Assembly (NCBI GenBank): GCA_963776565.1
Contig: CAVZNF010000015.1
Span: forward strand, 248,001 to 312,000
From: GMQP-bins7 sp963776565
Lineage (GTDB): Bacteria > Actinomycetota > Thermoleophilia > Gaiellales > Gaiellaceae
Direction of reading: 5' to 3'
Length of the DNA: 64,000 nt
Below, piece by piece: positions 14,897 through 23,487 of the stretch. The stretch's first letter is position 1, and each line of letters begins with the position of its first letter. The notes beneath the pieces were generated by a model. That model searched no databases. It saw only the letters and a program-made list of their open reading frames with translations, and was not told where the DNA came from. The translations under genes were made by a program, and so were the position numbers.

Positions 14897-16854
14897 GCGT
14901 GCACCTCCTCGGTCTCCCGCGCCTCCTCGGCGTCCTTCGTCGGGCTCAGCACCGCGTGCCGCGCACCGGGAACGCCGTACTCGTACGGCCCGCCGACGAC
15001 CTGCGGGATCTCGTCGAAGTTGAAGATCGGCGGCGGAGACGAGACCTGCCACTCGAGCGTGCGTGCGTGCCACGGATTCGACGGGGCGATCGGGCCGCGC
15101 GACCAGCTCGTGATCATGTTGTAGACGAACACGATGAACGACGCGCCCAGCACGAACGACGCGATCGAGATGAAGAGGTTGAGGTCGCCGAACGCCTTGT
15201 CGTAGTCGAACACCCGGCGCGGCATCCCGCGCAGCCCGATGTAGTGCATCGGGAAGAACGTCGCGTTGAAGCTCACGAACGTGAGCCAGAAGTGCCACTT
15301 CCCGAGCGTCTCCGAGTACATCCGCCCGGTCATCTTCGGGAACCAGTAGTAGACACCGGCGTAGATCGTGAACACCGAGCCGCCGAAGAGCACGTAGTGG
15401 ATGTGCGCGACGATGAAGTACGTGTCCGACGCCGCGATGTCGATCGGCACGGAGCCGAGGTAGATCCCCGACAGGCCGCCGATCACGAACATGGTCACGA
15501 AGCCGAGCGCGAACAGCATCGGCGTCGTCAGGTGGATCCGTCCTCGCCAGAGCGTGGCGATCCACGAGAACACCTTGATGCCGGTCGGGATGGCGATCAG
15601 GAGCGTCGTGATCATCATCGGGACGCGCAGCCAGTCCGCCATGCCGGCGACGAACATGTGGTGCGCCCACACGGAGAAGCCGAGGACGAGGATCCCAAGG
15701 AGCGACAGCGCCATCAGGCGGTAGCCGAAGATCGGCTTGCGCGACATCGTCGAGATGACCTCGGAGACGATCCCGAAGCCGGGCAGCATCATGATGTAGA
15801 CGGCCGGATGGCTGTAGAACCAGAAGATGTGCTGGTAGCCGAGAACGTAGCCGCCCCCCTTCGGAATGAAGAAGCTCGTGTGCATGATCCGGTCGAACAG
15901 CACGAAGAACTGCGAGCCGGCGATGAACGGCGTTGCGAGCACAACGAGTAGCGACGTCGTGAAGTTGGCCCAGACGAGGAGCGGCATCCGCCAAAACGTC
16001 ATGCCCGGCGCCCGCATCGTGATGATCGTCACGAGGAAGTTGAGCGCGGTCATGATGCTCGACGCTCCGGCCCACTGGACGCCCATGTTGAAGAAGGTCT
16101 GACCGAGCGGCTGGCCCTCCGACAGCGGCGCATAGCCGGTCCACCCGGCCCCGAACGCGCCGCCGGGAGCGAGGAAGCTCGAGACGAACATGATCCCGGC
16201 GATCGGCAGCAGCCAGAACGACAGCGCGTTCAGGCGCGGGAAGGCCATGTCCGGCGCGCCGAGCATGAGCGGGACGGCGAAGTTCGCGAGGCCTGCGAAC
16301 GCCGGGATGATGAAGAGGAAGATCATCAGCGTCGCGTGCACCGACACGAGCCCGTTGAAGGTCTGCGAGTCGACGAACTGGAGGCCCGGCTGGGCGAGCT
16401 CGGCCCGGAAGAACATGGCCATGAGCCCGCCGATCGCGAAGAAGACGAACGTCGTGACCAGGTACTGGATCCCGATCACCTTGTGATCGGTGTTGACGCG
16501 GAAGTAGTCCTTCCACGAGTACGCGCCGTGGCCCGAGTGATCCTCCGGCTGGGTCGGACGGCCCGAGATGTAGTGGAGCCAGTAGTCGAACGACCCGATT
16601 CCGGCGAGGAAGAAGATCGGCGCCACGACCATCCCGCCGACCACGAGGATCACCTCGGTGTTCCAGAGGGGGTCCCAGCCCCACCACGCGCGCAGGAGGA
16701 GAACGAGCAGCATCCCGAGCACGAAGCCGAGCCCCGCCATCCAGGCGCCACGCACGAGACCCGGCCCGAAGAACAGCTTCCACGTCGAGCCGTGAGGCGG
16801 CTCGAAGTGCGCCGGGTACTGGTGGACGTCCTGCTCGGGATGCGTCGCCGTCAC
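14893..16854 (-). CDS. ctaD: cytochrome c oxidase subunit I, A2-type
   Basis: 653 residues. The catalytic subunit of a proton-pumping haem-copper oxidase. It carries YSHPAVYIMMLPGFG in place of GHPEVYI; the YSHP form marks the A2 class, where a Tyr-Ser pair replaces the D-channel glutamate. VHATLMIFLFIIPAFAG and IVAHIHYVLFGGSVF hold haem and copper ligands. About 110 N-terminal residues with two additional membrane helices precede the usual core. GTG 16854 overlaps the ctaC stop. No haem O/A synthase genes are in the window. Confidence 0.95.
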   Translation of the reverse strand: MTATHPEQDVHQYPAHFEPPHGSTWKLFFGPGLVRGAWMAGLGFVLGMLLVLLLRAWWGWDPLWNTEVILVVGGMVVAPIFFLAGIGSFDYWLHYISGRPTQPEDHSGHGAYSWKDYFRVNTDHKVIGIQYLVTTFVFFAIGGLMAMFFRAELAQPGLQFVDSQTFNGLVSVHATLMIFLFIIPAFAGLANFAVPLMLGAPDMAFPRLNALSFWLLPIAGIMFVSSFLAPGGAFGAGWTGYAPLSEGQPLGQTFFNMGVQWAGASSIMTALNFLVTIITMRAPGMTFWRMPLLVWANFTTSLLVVLATPFIAGSQFFVLFDRIMHTSFFIPKGGGYVLGYQHIFWFYSHPAVYIMMLPGFGIVSEVISTMSRKPIFGYRLMALSLLGILVLGFSVWAHHMFVAGMADWLRVPMMITTLLIAIPTGIKVFSWIATLWRGRIHLTTPMLFALGFVTMFVIGGLSGIYLGSVPIDIAASDTYFIVAHIHYVLFGGSVFTIYAGVYYWFPKMTGRMYSETLGKWHFWLTFVSFNATFFPMHYIGLRGMPRRVFDYDKAFGDLNLFISIASFVLGASFIVFVYNMITSWSRGPIAPSNPWHARTLEWQVSSPPPIFNFDEIPQVVGGPYEYGVPGARHAVLSPTKDAEEARETEEVHA

Positions 16855-17557
16855 GTTTTCTGCTCCTCGATCCACTTGTCGAACTCCGCCTGCGTCACGA
16901 CGCGGGCCTTCGCGCGCATGGTCGCGTGGCCGAGCCCGCAAAGCTCCGCGCAGACGACGGCGAACTCACCGGTGCGGGTCGGCGTGACGTTGATGTGCGT
17001 CTCGATCCCCGGAACGGCGTCCATCTTCTGGCCGAACTGCGGGACCCAGAAGGAGTGCAGGACGTCGACGGCCTCCATCGTGAACTGCGCCTGCCGGCCG
17101 ACGGGAAGCACGAGCTCGCCCGGACTTGACGCCGCCCGTAGTCCGGATACTCGAACTTCCACGCGAACTGCTGGCCGATCGCCGTGACCTGCAGCGCGTT
17201 GTCGCTTGCCTTTCCGTTTTCGGAGAGCACGAACGCGCTCACGATCCCGAGCGCGATGACGAGGATCGCCGGCACTGCCGTCCACACGATCTCGAGGCCG
17301 GTGTGGCCGTGGATCGGCGGGCCTTCGGCGTCGTCGTCGGCTGGCACGCGCCACTTCCACACCGAGAACACGACGACGGCAGCGACGAGCGAGAAGATCA
17401 CGATCGACATCACCGTCGCGAACCAGTAGATGTTCTGAATCCGGTCGAACTCCTCGCTGGCCGAGGTCGGAAGCCATTGGAAGAGGACGGCCACCAGCGT
17501 CACGGCAACGCCGATCACGAGGCCGATCGCGACGAGCTGCACGATCCCCTTGCGCAC
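16851..17557 (-). CDS. ctaC: cytochrome c oxidase subunit II (two frameshifts)
   Basis: About 234 residues after repair. Two N-terminal membrane helices, LEIVWTAVPAILVIAL before the second, then a periplasmic cupredoxin domain. The CuA site is complete: CAELCGLGHATM gives Cys-x3-Cys-x3-His-x2-Met, with the first His in LHSFWVPQ. Two extra bases in CCC runs (17119-17121 and 17135-17137) break the frame between FEYPDYG and GELVLPVGRQ. There is no C-terminal haem c domain, so a separate cytochrome c donor is needed. ATG 17557. Confidence 0.9.
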
Positions 17558-17768
17558 CGGAGCCGAGCCTACTCAATGCGCTGGCCGTCGTGGGATCGAA
17601 CCCGCCGCCTGCCGCGTGCGAACAAGCGCCGTCCGTCGATCACTCGACAGAGGAGGCGGGGTCGGGCTCGATGCTGGCCTTGGCGATCCGACTCGAGCCA
17701 GGGCATGGCTATCGTGGAGCGCCGACTGGCGCTCTCCGTGCATCGAACCGTGAAACTCACTCTCGCCC

Positions 17769-18803
17769 TTGTCGCCGTCGTCGCTGACCGTCGCGGTGCT
17801 CGTCGGCGCCGTCTTGAGCGGAGATGACGCGGCCGCACGGCAGACGGGTGCGACCGCGAACAGGCAGGCGCGACCCGCAAGTCGGCCGGTCGAGCTCGCG
17901 TTCGCGGGCGACGTCCACTTCGAAGGGGCGATCGGAGAGGAGCTCCGCTCCGCACCCAAGCTCGTTCTCGCTTCCATCAGCCCTGTGCTCCGCGGTGCCG
18001 ACCTCGCCGTCGTGAATCTCGAGACCGCGATCACGACAGGCGGCGCGCCGACATCGAAGACCTTCGTCTTCCGCGCGCCGCCGAGCGCCTTCACCGCGCT
18101 CTCGGCGGGAGGGGTGGACGTCGCGTCGATGGCCAACAACCACGGTCTCGACTACGGCGAAGCAGGGCTTCGCGACTCGCTCGCCGCCGCGCGGCACTAC
18201 CGCTTCCCGGTCGTCGGGATCGGGCTGAACGCAGAGCAGGCGTATCGACCGTTCCGGCGCACGATCAACGGCCAGCGCATCGCGCTCATCGGCGCCACCC
18301 AGGTGCTCGACGACGAGCTGGTCTCGGCGTGGACCGCCGGCCCCAACAAGCCGGGGCTCGCGTCCGCGAAGGACGTTCCGAGGCTCGTGCAAGCCGTGCG
18401 CCGGGCGCGAGCGACATCGGACACCGTGATCGTGTTCCTCCACTGGGGCATCGAGCTCCAGCAATGCCCGTCGCCGGATCAGCGCACACTCGCGAAGCAG
18501 CTCGTCGCCGCGGGCGCCGACGTCGTCGTCGGTGGCCACGCGCATCGTGTGCAAGGCGCAGGCCGCATGGGCAAGGCGCTCGTCGGCTACGGCCTCGGCA
18601 ACTTCGTCTGGTACGGGACGAGCGAGCTCTCGACGCAGACCGGCGTTCTGCTCGTCACGGTCGACGGGCGGAAGGTCCTCGGCTACCGCTGGGAGCCGGC
18701 CCGCATCGTGGATGGAACGCCCCGGCCGCTCGGGGGTTCCGAACGTCGCGCGCAGATCGCGTCGTGGCAATCCCTCCGCGGATGTACCGGCCTGAAGCCC
18801 TGA
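17769..18803 (+). CDS. CapA-family (PgsA-like) metallophosphatase
   Basis: 344 residues from the TTG at 17769; a GTG at 17751 opens KLTLALVAVVA in another frame, and a one-base repair near 17784 would join it to LTVAVLVGAVLSG to form a full signal peptide or anchor. Family motifs: LAFAGDVHFEG, VVNLETAITTGG, ASMANNHGLDYGEAGL, VIVFLHWGIELQ, GADVVVGGHAHRVQG and GYGLGNFVWY. CapA proteins are extracytoplasmic enzymes linked to poly-gamma-glutamate or other polymer synthesis. It stands alone, just upstream of tRNA-Lys. Confidence 0.82.
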   Translation: MSPSSLTVAVLVGAVLSGDDAAARQTGATANRQARPASRPVELAFAGDVHFEGAIGEELRSAPKLVLASISPVLRGADLAVVNLETAITTGGAPTSKTFVFRAPPSAFTALSAGGVDVASMANNHGLDYGEAGLRDSLAAARHYRFPVVGIGLNAEQAYRPFRRTINGQRIALIGATQVLDDELVSAWTAGPNKPGLASAKDVPRLVQAVRRARATSDTVIVFLHWGIELQQCPSPDQRTLAKQLVAAGADVVVGGHAHRVQGAGRMGKALVGYGLGNFVWYGTSELSTQTGVLLVTVDGRKVLGYRWEPARIVDGTPRPLGGSERRAQIASWQSLRGCTGLKP

Positions 18804-18812
18804 GACCGGGGC

Positions 18813-18818
18813 TACACT
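18813..18818 (+). promoter_or_regulatory. possible -10 box for tRNA-Lys
   Basis: TACACT fits the actinobacterial TAnnnT -10 pattern and lies 10 bp before the tRNA. No convincing -35 hexamer was found at 17 bp upstream. Weak evidence; position relative to the tRNA is the main argument. Confidence 0.3.
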
Positions 18819-18828
18819 TGCCCGTCGC

Positions 18829-18901
18829 GGGCCGTTAGCTCAGTTGGTAGAGCAGGGGACTCTTAATCCCAAGGTCGAAGGTTCGAATCCTTCACGGCCC
18901 A
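18829..18901 (+). tRNA. tRNA-Lys (anticodon CUU)
   Basis: A complete 73-nt cloverleaf: acceptor GGGCCGT pairs with ACGGCCC, the D-arm contains TAGCTCAGTTGGTAGAGCA, the anticodon loop is CTCTTAA with CTT at its centre, and the T-arm contains GGTTCGAATCC. The discriminator base is A. The CCA end is not encoded (ACCT follows), so it must be added after transcription. Confidence 0.97.
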
Positions 18902-19573
18902 CCTGTAGAAACGTCCTGCGAAGGTTCGGGGCGTTTCCCTCGAAGCGCCCGAACGTCGCAAACGCGAACGGGGCAACCGCGGGACAGTACGGCCGCGTTC
19001 CTGGCTCGGTTGATGCACGGCGCCCCAGCAGCTTGATGACTCGCCTGCTACCGAGAGAGGAGCAGGCTGCCACGTCGCGCTCTCGCCGAGCTCGAGGCTC
19101 GACGGCTGACCGCTAGGTCTGCGAGCAGGCGCTCGCGCCATTCGGATCCGCCGATCGACGGCGGCAGGCCGTCCATCCGCCGGGCCGCGCGACCACACCC
19201 AAGCGATCGCGACCAGCCAGGGCGCTCCGAACACCAGCGACGATCCACGTCTTTCCATCGCGTACCAGAGTGCCAGTCGGGCACGCGCTCCGCACCGCTG
19301 GCTCCGAGCGTCCGAGGGAGCGGATGCTGATCGTTCAGAGCCACAGGCCATCCCTCCACCCGACCTGGCACGATGTCAGGTGGGCACGGCGAGAGGAAGA
19401 GCTGTATATGATTCAAGCTTAGCCGATCGTGCTATCTGCGTGTCTCCACTGACGCCTGCGGCGGCGGTGATTCGCTCGCCGCCACAACGCCGAGTCTCGA
19501 GGACGTGCGCAGGAGCGCGGCATGCCAGATTAGAGTCTGGCTGGCTGGGACGCCCACTCGTAGGCTTCGTCGC
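18902..19573. other. 670-bp intergenic region, no supported gene
   Basis: No reading frame here looks like a real protein; frames on both strands are compositionally GC-driven and match no family I recognise. A hairpin with arms 18924-18933 and 18945-18954 (9 pairs with one bulge, no T-tract) follows the tRNA and may help end its transcript. The last 150 bp are less GC-rich (for example around 19400-19440) and probably hold the promoter of the epimerase gene. Confidence 0.5.
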
Positions 19574-20617
19574 GTGAAGGTGTTCACCGTCGTCGGGAAC
19601 CGTCCGCAGTTCATCAAGGCGGCACCGCTGTCCGCCGCGCTTCGCGAGGCGGGCGTCGACGAGGTCGTCCTGCACACGGGGCAGCACTGGTTCCACACGA
19701 TGTCCCAGGTCTTCTTCGACCAGCTCGGCCTTGCCGAGCCGCGCTACCGGCTCGATCTCCACACCTCCGATACGGACGCGATGCAGCCGGCGATCGCGGA
19801 GAGGATCGCTGCCGAGTCGCCCGACATCGTCCTCGTCTACGGCGACACGAACTCGACGCTCGCCGGCGCGCGCGCCGCCACCGACGCGTCGATCCCGCTC
19901 GCGCACGTGGAGGCCGGGTTGCGCAGCGGCGATCTCGAAATGCCGGAGGAGCACAACCGAATCGAGACAGATCGCCTCGCGTGGCTTCTCTTCTGCCCGG
20001 ACGACCGCTCGCGGCGGACGCTCGAAGGCGAGGGCGTCATGGGACGGATCTACGTCGTCGGCGACGTCATGGCGGACGCGACTCGCCTGTTCGCCCCGCT
20101 CGCTCGAGCGGCTTTCCCCGTGCCGCACGCTCCGGGCTCGTACGTCGTCGCAACGATCCACCGCCAGGCAAACGTGGAGCAGCCGCGCCTCGGGAGAATC
20201 GTGGATGGACTGAACCGGATCGAGGAGATGGTCGTCTTTCCGGTGCACCCTCGGACGCGCGCGCGGATGCAGGAGGAGCGACTCACGCTCGGCGACCACG
20301 TCCGGCTCATCGAGCCCCTCAGCTACCTCGAGCTCGCCTCCCTGGCCTCCCAGGCGAGGGTCGTCGTCACCGACTCGGGCGGGCTGCAGAAGGAGGCGTA
20401 CTGGTACGGAGTCCCGTGCGTCACCGTCCGGCCGTCGACCGAGTGGGTGGATACCGTCGCGGTCGGAGCGAACGTGCTCGTGGACGCCGACCCCATAGCC
20501 CTCGCAGACGCCGTAGCGGGCGCGACGATGCCGCCCGGCCGGCCGGTGCTCTACGGCGACGGCCATGCCTCCGAGCGGATCGCCCAGGTGCTCGTCGCTA
20601 CGATCCCGAGCCGATGA
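19574..20617 (+). CDS. UDP-N-acetylglucosamine 2-epimerase family (WecB/WbpI-like)
   Basis: 347 residues. VGNRPQFIKAAPL at the N-terminus is the family signature (GTRPE/NRPQ). HTGQHWFHTMSQVFFDQLGL, VYGDTNSTLAGA, HVEAGLRSGD, EEHNRIETDRLA and VTDSGGLQKEAYWYGVPCVT follow in the expected order. GTG at 19574 is the start. Together with the next three genes it fits the route to UDP-2,3-diacetamido-2,3-dideoxy-mannuronate, in which the 2-epimerase acts last, so it may be WbpI-like and not WecB. Confidence 0.9.
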   Translation: MKVFTVVGNRPQFIKAAPLSAALREAGVDEVVLHTGQHWFHTMSQVFFDQLGLAEPRYRLDLHTSDTDAMQPAIAERIAAESPDIVLVYGDTNSTLAGARAATDASIPLAHVEAGLRSGDLEMPEEHNRIETDRLAWLLFCPDDRSRRTLEGEGVMGRIYVVGDVMADATRLFAPLARAAFPVPHAPGSYVVATIHRQANVEQPRLGRIVDGLNRIEEMVVFPVHPRTRARMQEERLTLGDHVRLIEPLSYLELASLASQARVVVTDSGGLQKEAYWYGVPCVTVRPSTEWVDTVAVGANVLVDADPIALADAVAGATMPPGRPVLYGDGHASERIAQVLVATIPSR

Positions 20618-21885
20618 AGCGCGACGTTGCCATCATCGGCGCCGGCTACGTCGGCCTCCCGCTCGCACGCACGTTCGCCGACGCCGGCAAGCAGGTGCTG
20701 CTCGTGGACGTCGATGCCGCTCGCGTCGAACGACTGAACGCAGGCGAGAGCTACATCGAGGACATCCCCACGGAGGTGCTGAAGCCGCTCGTCGACGCAG
20801 GCCTCGTCACCGCGACGACGGACTACGACGAGCTGCGCGAGGCGGACGCGATTCTCGTCGCGCTGCCGACACCCCTCTCGCGCCAGCGCGAGCCAGACCT
20901 GCGGATCCTCGTCTCGGCCGCCGAGTCGATCGCAACGCGTCTCCGCGCGGGACATCTCGTGATCCTCGAGTCGACGACGTATCCCGGCACGACTCGAGAG
21001 CAGGTGCAGCCGATCCTCGAGGCGGGAAGTGGCCTCACGGCCGGCAAGGACTTCCACCTCGCCTTCTCGCCGGAGCGGGTCGATCCGGGTCGGGAGGACT
21101 GGACGACGAAGACCGTGACCAAGGTCGTGGGCGGGATCGACGCCGACTCGACTGCTGCAGCCGTCGAGCTCTACTCCGCCGCGATCGACAACGTCCACCC
21201 CGTCTCGTCGCCCGAAGCAGCGGAGCTCACGAAACTCCTCGAGAACATCTTCCGCTCCGTCAATATCGCGCTCGTCAACGAGCTCGCTCAGCTCTGCGAC
21301 CGGATGAACATCGACGTCTGGGAGGTCATCGACGCTGCCGCGACGAAGCCGTTCGGATTCATGCCGTTCCAGCCGGGGCCCGGGCTCGGCGGCCACTGCA
21401 TCCCGATCGATCCCTTCTACCTCACGTGGAAGGCGCGGGAGTTCGGCTTCTACACCGAGTTCATCGAGCTCGCGGGGAAGGTCAACGAGTCGATGCCGTA
21501 CCACTGTCGCTCGGTGGTCTCGCAGGCTCTCAACCATGCCCGTCAGCGCTCGCTCAAGGGCTCGAAGATCCTCGTCCTGGGCGTGGCCTACAAGCCGGAC
21601 ATATCGGACACGCGCGAGTCTCCGGCGATCAAGCTGATCAGCCTGCTCCACAACGCCGGCTCCGACGTCCACTACCACGACCCCCATGTGCCCTCGTTCG
21701 CGGAGAACGGCGTCACGATGAGCTCGTCGGCGCTCGACCCGAGCGCCTACGACTGCGTCGTCATCGTGACGAATCACTCGGGCATCGACTACGAGCAGCT
21801 CGTCGAGGACGCCGTCCTCGTGGTCGATCTCCGCAACGCGACCGGCAAGAACGGGACGCATTCGGACAAGGTCTGGAAGCTGTGA
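20614..21885 (+). CDS. UDP-sugar 6-dehydrogenase (WbpA/WecC-type)
   Basis: 423 residues. The N-terminal Rossmann fold begins VAIIGAGYVGLPLARTFADA; ALPTPLSRQREPDLRIL and LESTTYPGTTREQ follow. The catalytic Cys is in GPGLGGHCIPIDPFYLTWKA near residue 265, and VLGVAYKPDISDTRESPAIK marks the UDP-binding C-terminal domain. It oxidises the C6 alcohol of a UDP-HexNAc to the uronate in two NAD-dependent steps. ATG 20614 overlaps the epimerase stop. UDP-GlcNAc or UDP-ManNAc substrate is not resolvable from sequence. Confidence 0.93.
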   Translation: MKRDVAIIGAGYVGLPLARTFADAGKQVLLVDVDAARVERLNAGESYIEDIPTEVLKPLVDAGLVTATTDYDELREADAILVALPTPLSRQREPDLRILVSAAESIATRLRAGHLVILESTTYPGTTREQVQPILEAGSGLTAGKDFHLAFSPERVDPGREDWTTKTVTKVVGGIDADSTAAAVELYSAAIDNVHPVSSPEAAELTKLLENIFRSVNIALVNELAQLCDRMNIDVWEVIDAAATKPFGFMPFQPGPGLGGHCIPIDPFYLTWKAREFGFYTEFIELAGKVNESMPYHCRSVVSQALNHARQRSLKGSKILVLGVAYKPDISDTRESPAIKLISLLHNAGSDVHYHDPHVPSFAENGVTMSSSALDPSAYDCVVIVTNHSGIDYEQLVEDAVLVVDLRNATGKNGTHSDKVWKL

Positions 21886-22856
21886 GCATCCGGGTCGGGC
21901 AGGCCGGCCTCGGAGAGTGGGGGAAGAATCTCGCGCGCAACTTCGCCGACCTGGCCGACCTCGCCTGGCTCAGCGATCCGGCCGAGGGCAAGGATGCGGA
22001 GTTCCAGAGCCGCTACCCGCACGCCCGCTGGGCCTCGACCTTCGACGAGATGCTCGACGACACAGAGTTGGACGCGGTCGTGATCGCGACTCCGGTGCCG
22101 TCCCACTACGACCTCGCGAAGCGGGCGCTCGAGGCCGGCAAGCACGTGTTCGTCGAGAAGCCGCCCGCGATGAAGAGCGACGAGATCGACGAGCTGGTCT
22201 CGCTCGCCGAGGAGCGCGACCTCGTGCTGATGCCCGGCCATCTGCTGCTCTACCACCCTGCGGTCGTCAAGCTCAAGGAACTGGTCGACGACGGCGAGCT
22301 CGGTGACGTGCTCTGCGTGTACGGGAACCGGCAGAACCTCGGTCGCATCCGACCGTACGAGAACGCCCTCTGGTCGCTCGGCGTGCACGACCTCTCCGTG
22401 ATCCTCTACCTGCTGGACGAGGATCCCGTGGAGGCGATCGCGCTCGGCCGCGACTTCCTCCAGCCGGGCGTCGAGGACGTCGTCTTCTGCTACCTCCGCT
22501 TCCCGTCCGGCCGCATCGCGCACATGCACCTCTCGTGGCTCGATCCGCACAAGATGCGGAAGATGACCGTCGTCGGCTCCGAGAAGATGGCCGTCTTCGA
22601 CGACATGGAGCTCGACCGCAAGGTCACGGTGTACGAGAAGGCGCCGTGGAAGCCCGTCAACACGTACGGCGAGTGGCAGACGCGCACGGGCGACATCCAC
22701 ATTCCGAAGATCGCGACCGACGAGCCGCTCAGGCTCGAGTGCCGGCACTTCCTGTCGCTGGTCGAGGGCGACGGGGATCGCGCGCGCGTCGCGCGCGACG
22801 GAGCGCGGGTTGTGCGCGCGCTGGACATGCTCACGACATCGCTCAATGGCGGCTGA
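21882..22856 (+). CDS. Gfo/Idh/MocA oxidoreductase (WbpB/WlbA-like)
   Basis: 324 residues. NAD-binding motif VGQAGLGEWGKNLARNF at the start, the catalytic EKPPAMKSDEI segment (EKP) near residue 97, and MPGHLLLYHPAVVKLKELVD following. In the diacetamido-uronate route this enzyme oxidises C3 of the UDP-HexNAc uronate to a ketone. GTG start 21882 overlaps the dehydrogenase stop by 4 nt, so the operon is tightly coupled. The specific substrate is inferred from neighbours. Confidence 0.88.
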   Translation: MSIRVGQAGLGEWGKNLARNFADLADLAWLSDPAEGKDAEFQSRYPHARWASTFDEMLDDTELDAVVIATPVPSHYDLAKRALEAGKHVFVEKPPAMKSDEIDELVSLAEERDLVLMPGHLLLYHPAVVKLKELVDDGELGDVLCVYGNRQNLGRIRPYENALWSLGVHDLSVILYLLDEDPVEAIALGRDFLQPGVEDVVFCYLRFPSGRIAHMHLSWLDPHKMRKMTVVGSEKMAVFDDMELDRKVTVYEKAPWKPVNTYGEWQTRTGDIHIPKIATDEPLRLECRHFLSLVEGDGDRARVARDGARVVRALDMLTTSLNGG

Positions 22857-23487
22857 GGTCCACCCGAGCGCCACCGTCTACCCGGGAACGGTGCTCGGGG
22901 AGGGTGTGAAGGTGCTCGAGAACGCCGTCGTCGGCAAGCAGCCATCCCTGTCGCCGCGCTCGACGGCCAAGCGCGAGCCGCTGCCTCCGACCGAGATCGG
23001 GGACGGAACGATCGTCTCCACGGGAGCCATCGTCTTCGCCGGCTCGCGGATCGGCGCGCGGGTGATTCTCGGTGACCAGTCCTGCGTGCGCGAGCGTGTG
23101 ACGATCGGCGACGACGTCGTGCTCGGCCGCGGTTCCCTCGTCGAGAACGACACGACGATCGGGGCGCTGACCAAGATCCAGGCGGAGGCGTACATCACGG
23201 CCTACTCGACGCTCGAGGACAACGTCTTCATCGCGCCGTGCGTCGTCACGACGAACGACAACTTCATGGGTCGAACGGAGCGGCGTCATGAGCTGATGAA
23301 GGGGCCGACCATTCGCCGCGGCGCTCGCGTGGGCGGTGGAGCGATCCTCTGTCCCGGGATCGAGATCGGCGAGGAGGCGTTCGTCGGCGCCGGAGCGGTG
23401 GTGACGAAGGACGTGCCGCCGCGCGTGATCGTCGTCGGCAACCCTGCGCGAGTGCTGCGCAACGTGCCTGAGGACGAACTGCTCTAG
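22846..23487 (+). CDS. left-handed beta-helix N-acyltransferase (WbpD/WlbB-like)
   Basis: 213 residues made largely of hexapeptide repeats ([LIV]-G-x4), for example GEGVKVLENAVVG, IGARVILGDQ, IGDDVVLGRG, IRRGARVGGGAILCPGIEIG and GAGAVVTKDV, with the C-terminal VVGNPARVLR. In the neighbour-defined pathway it would acetylate the 3-amino group made by an aminotransferase. ATG at 22846 overlaps the oxidoreductase by 11 bp. Stop codons of this gene and the convergent subtilase interlock at 23484-23487. Confidence 0.88.
   Translation: MAAEVHPSATVYPGTVLGEGVKVLENAVVGKQPSLSPRSTAKREPLPPTEIGDGTIVSTGAIVFAGSRIGARVILGDQSCVRERVTIGDDVVLGRGSLVENDTTIGALTKIQAEAYITAYSTLEDNVFIAPCVVTTNDNFMGRTERRHELMKGPTIRRGARVGGGAILCPGIEIGEEAFVGAGAVVTKDVPPRVIVVGNPARVLRNVPEDELL

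Noticed and set aside
17575..17650. tRNA-like T-loop (minus strand GGTTCGATCCC) downstream of ctaC's start region
   Set aside because: The T-stem has mismatches, the anticodon stem does not pair and no matching 5' acceptor strand is found. Likely chance or a very decayed tRNA 3' end.
18863..19416. Long minus-strand frames of 120-160 codons near the tRNA
   Set aside because: They read into or beside the tRNA, have no ribosome site and match no family; high GC alone produces such frames.
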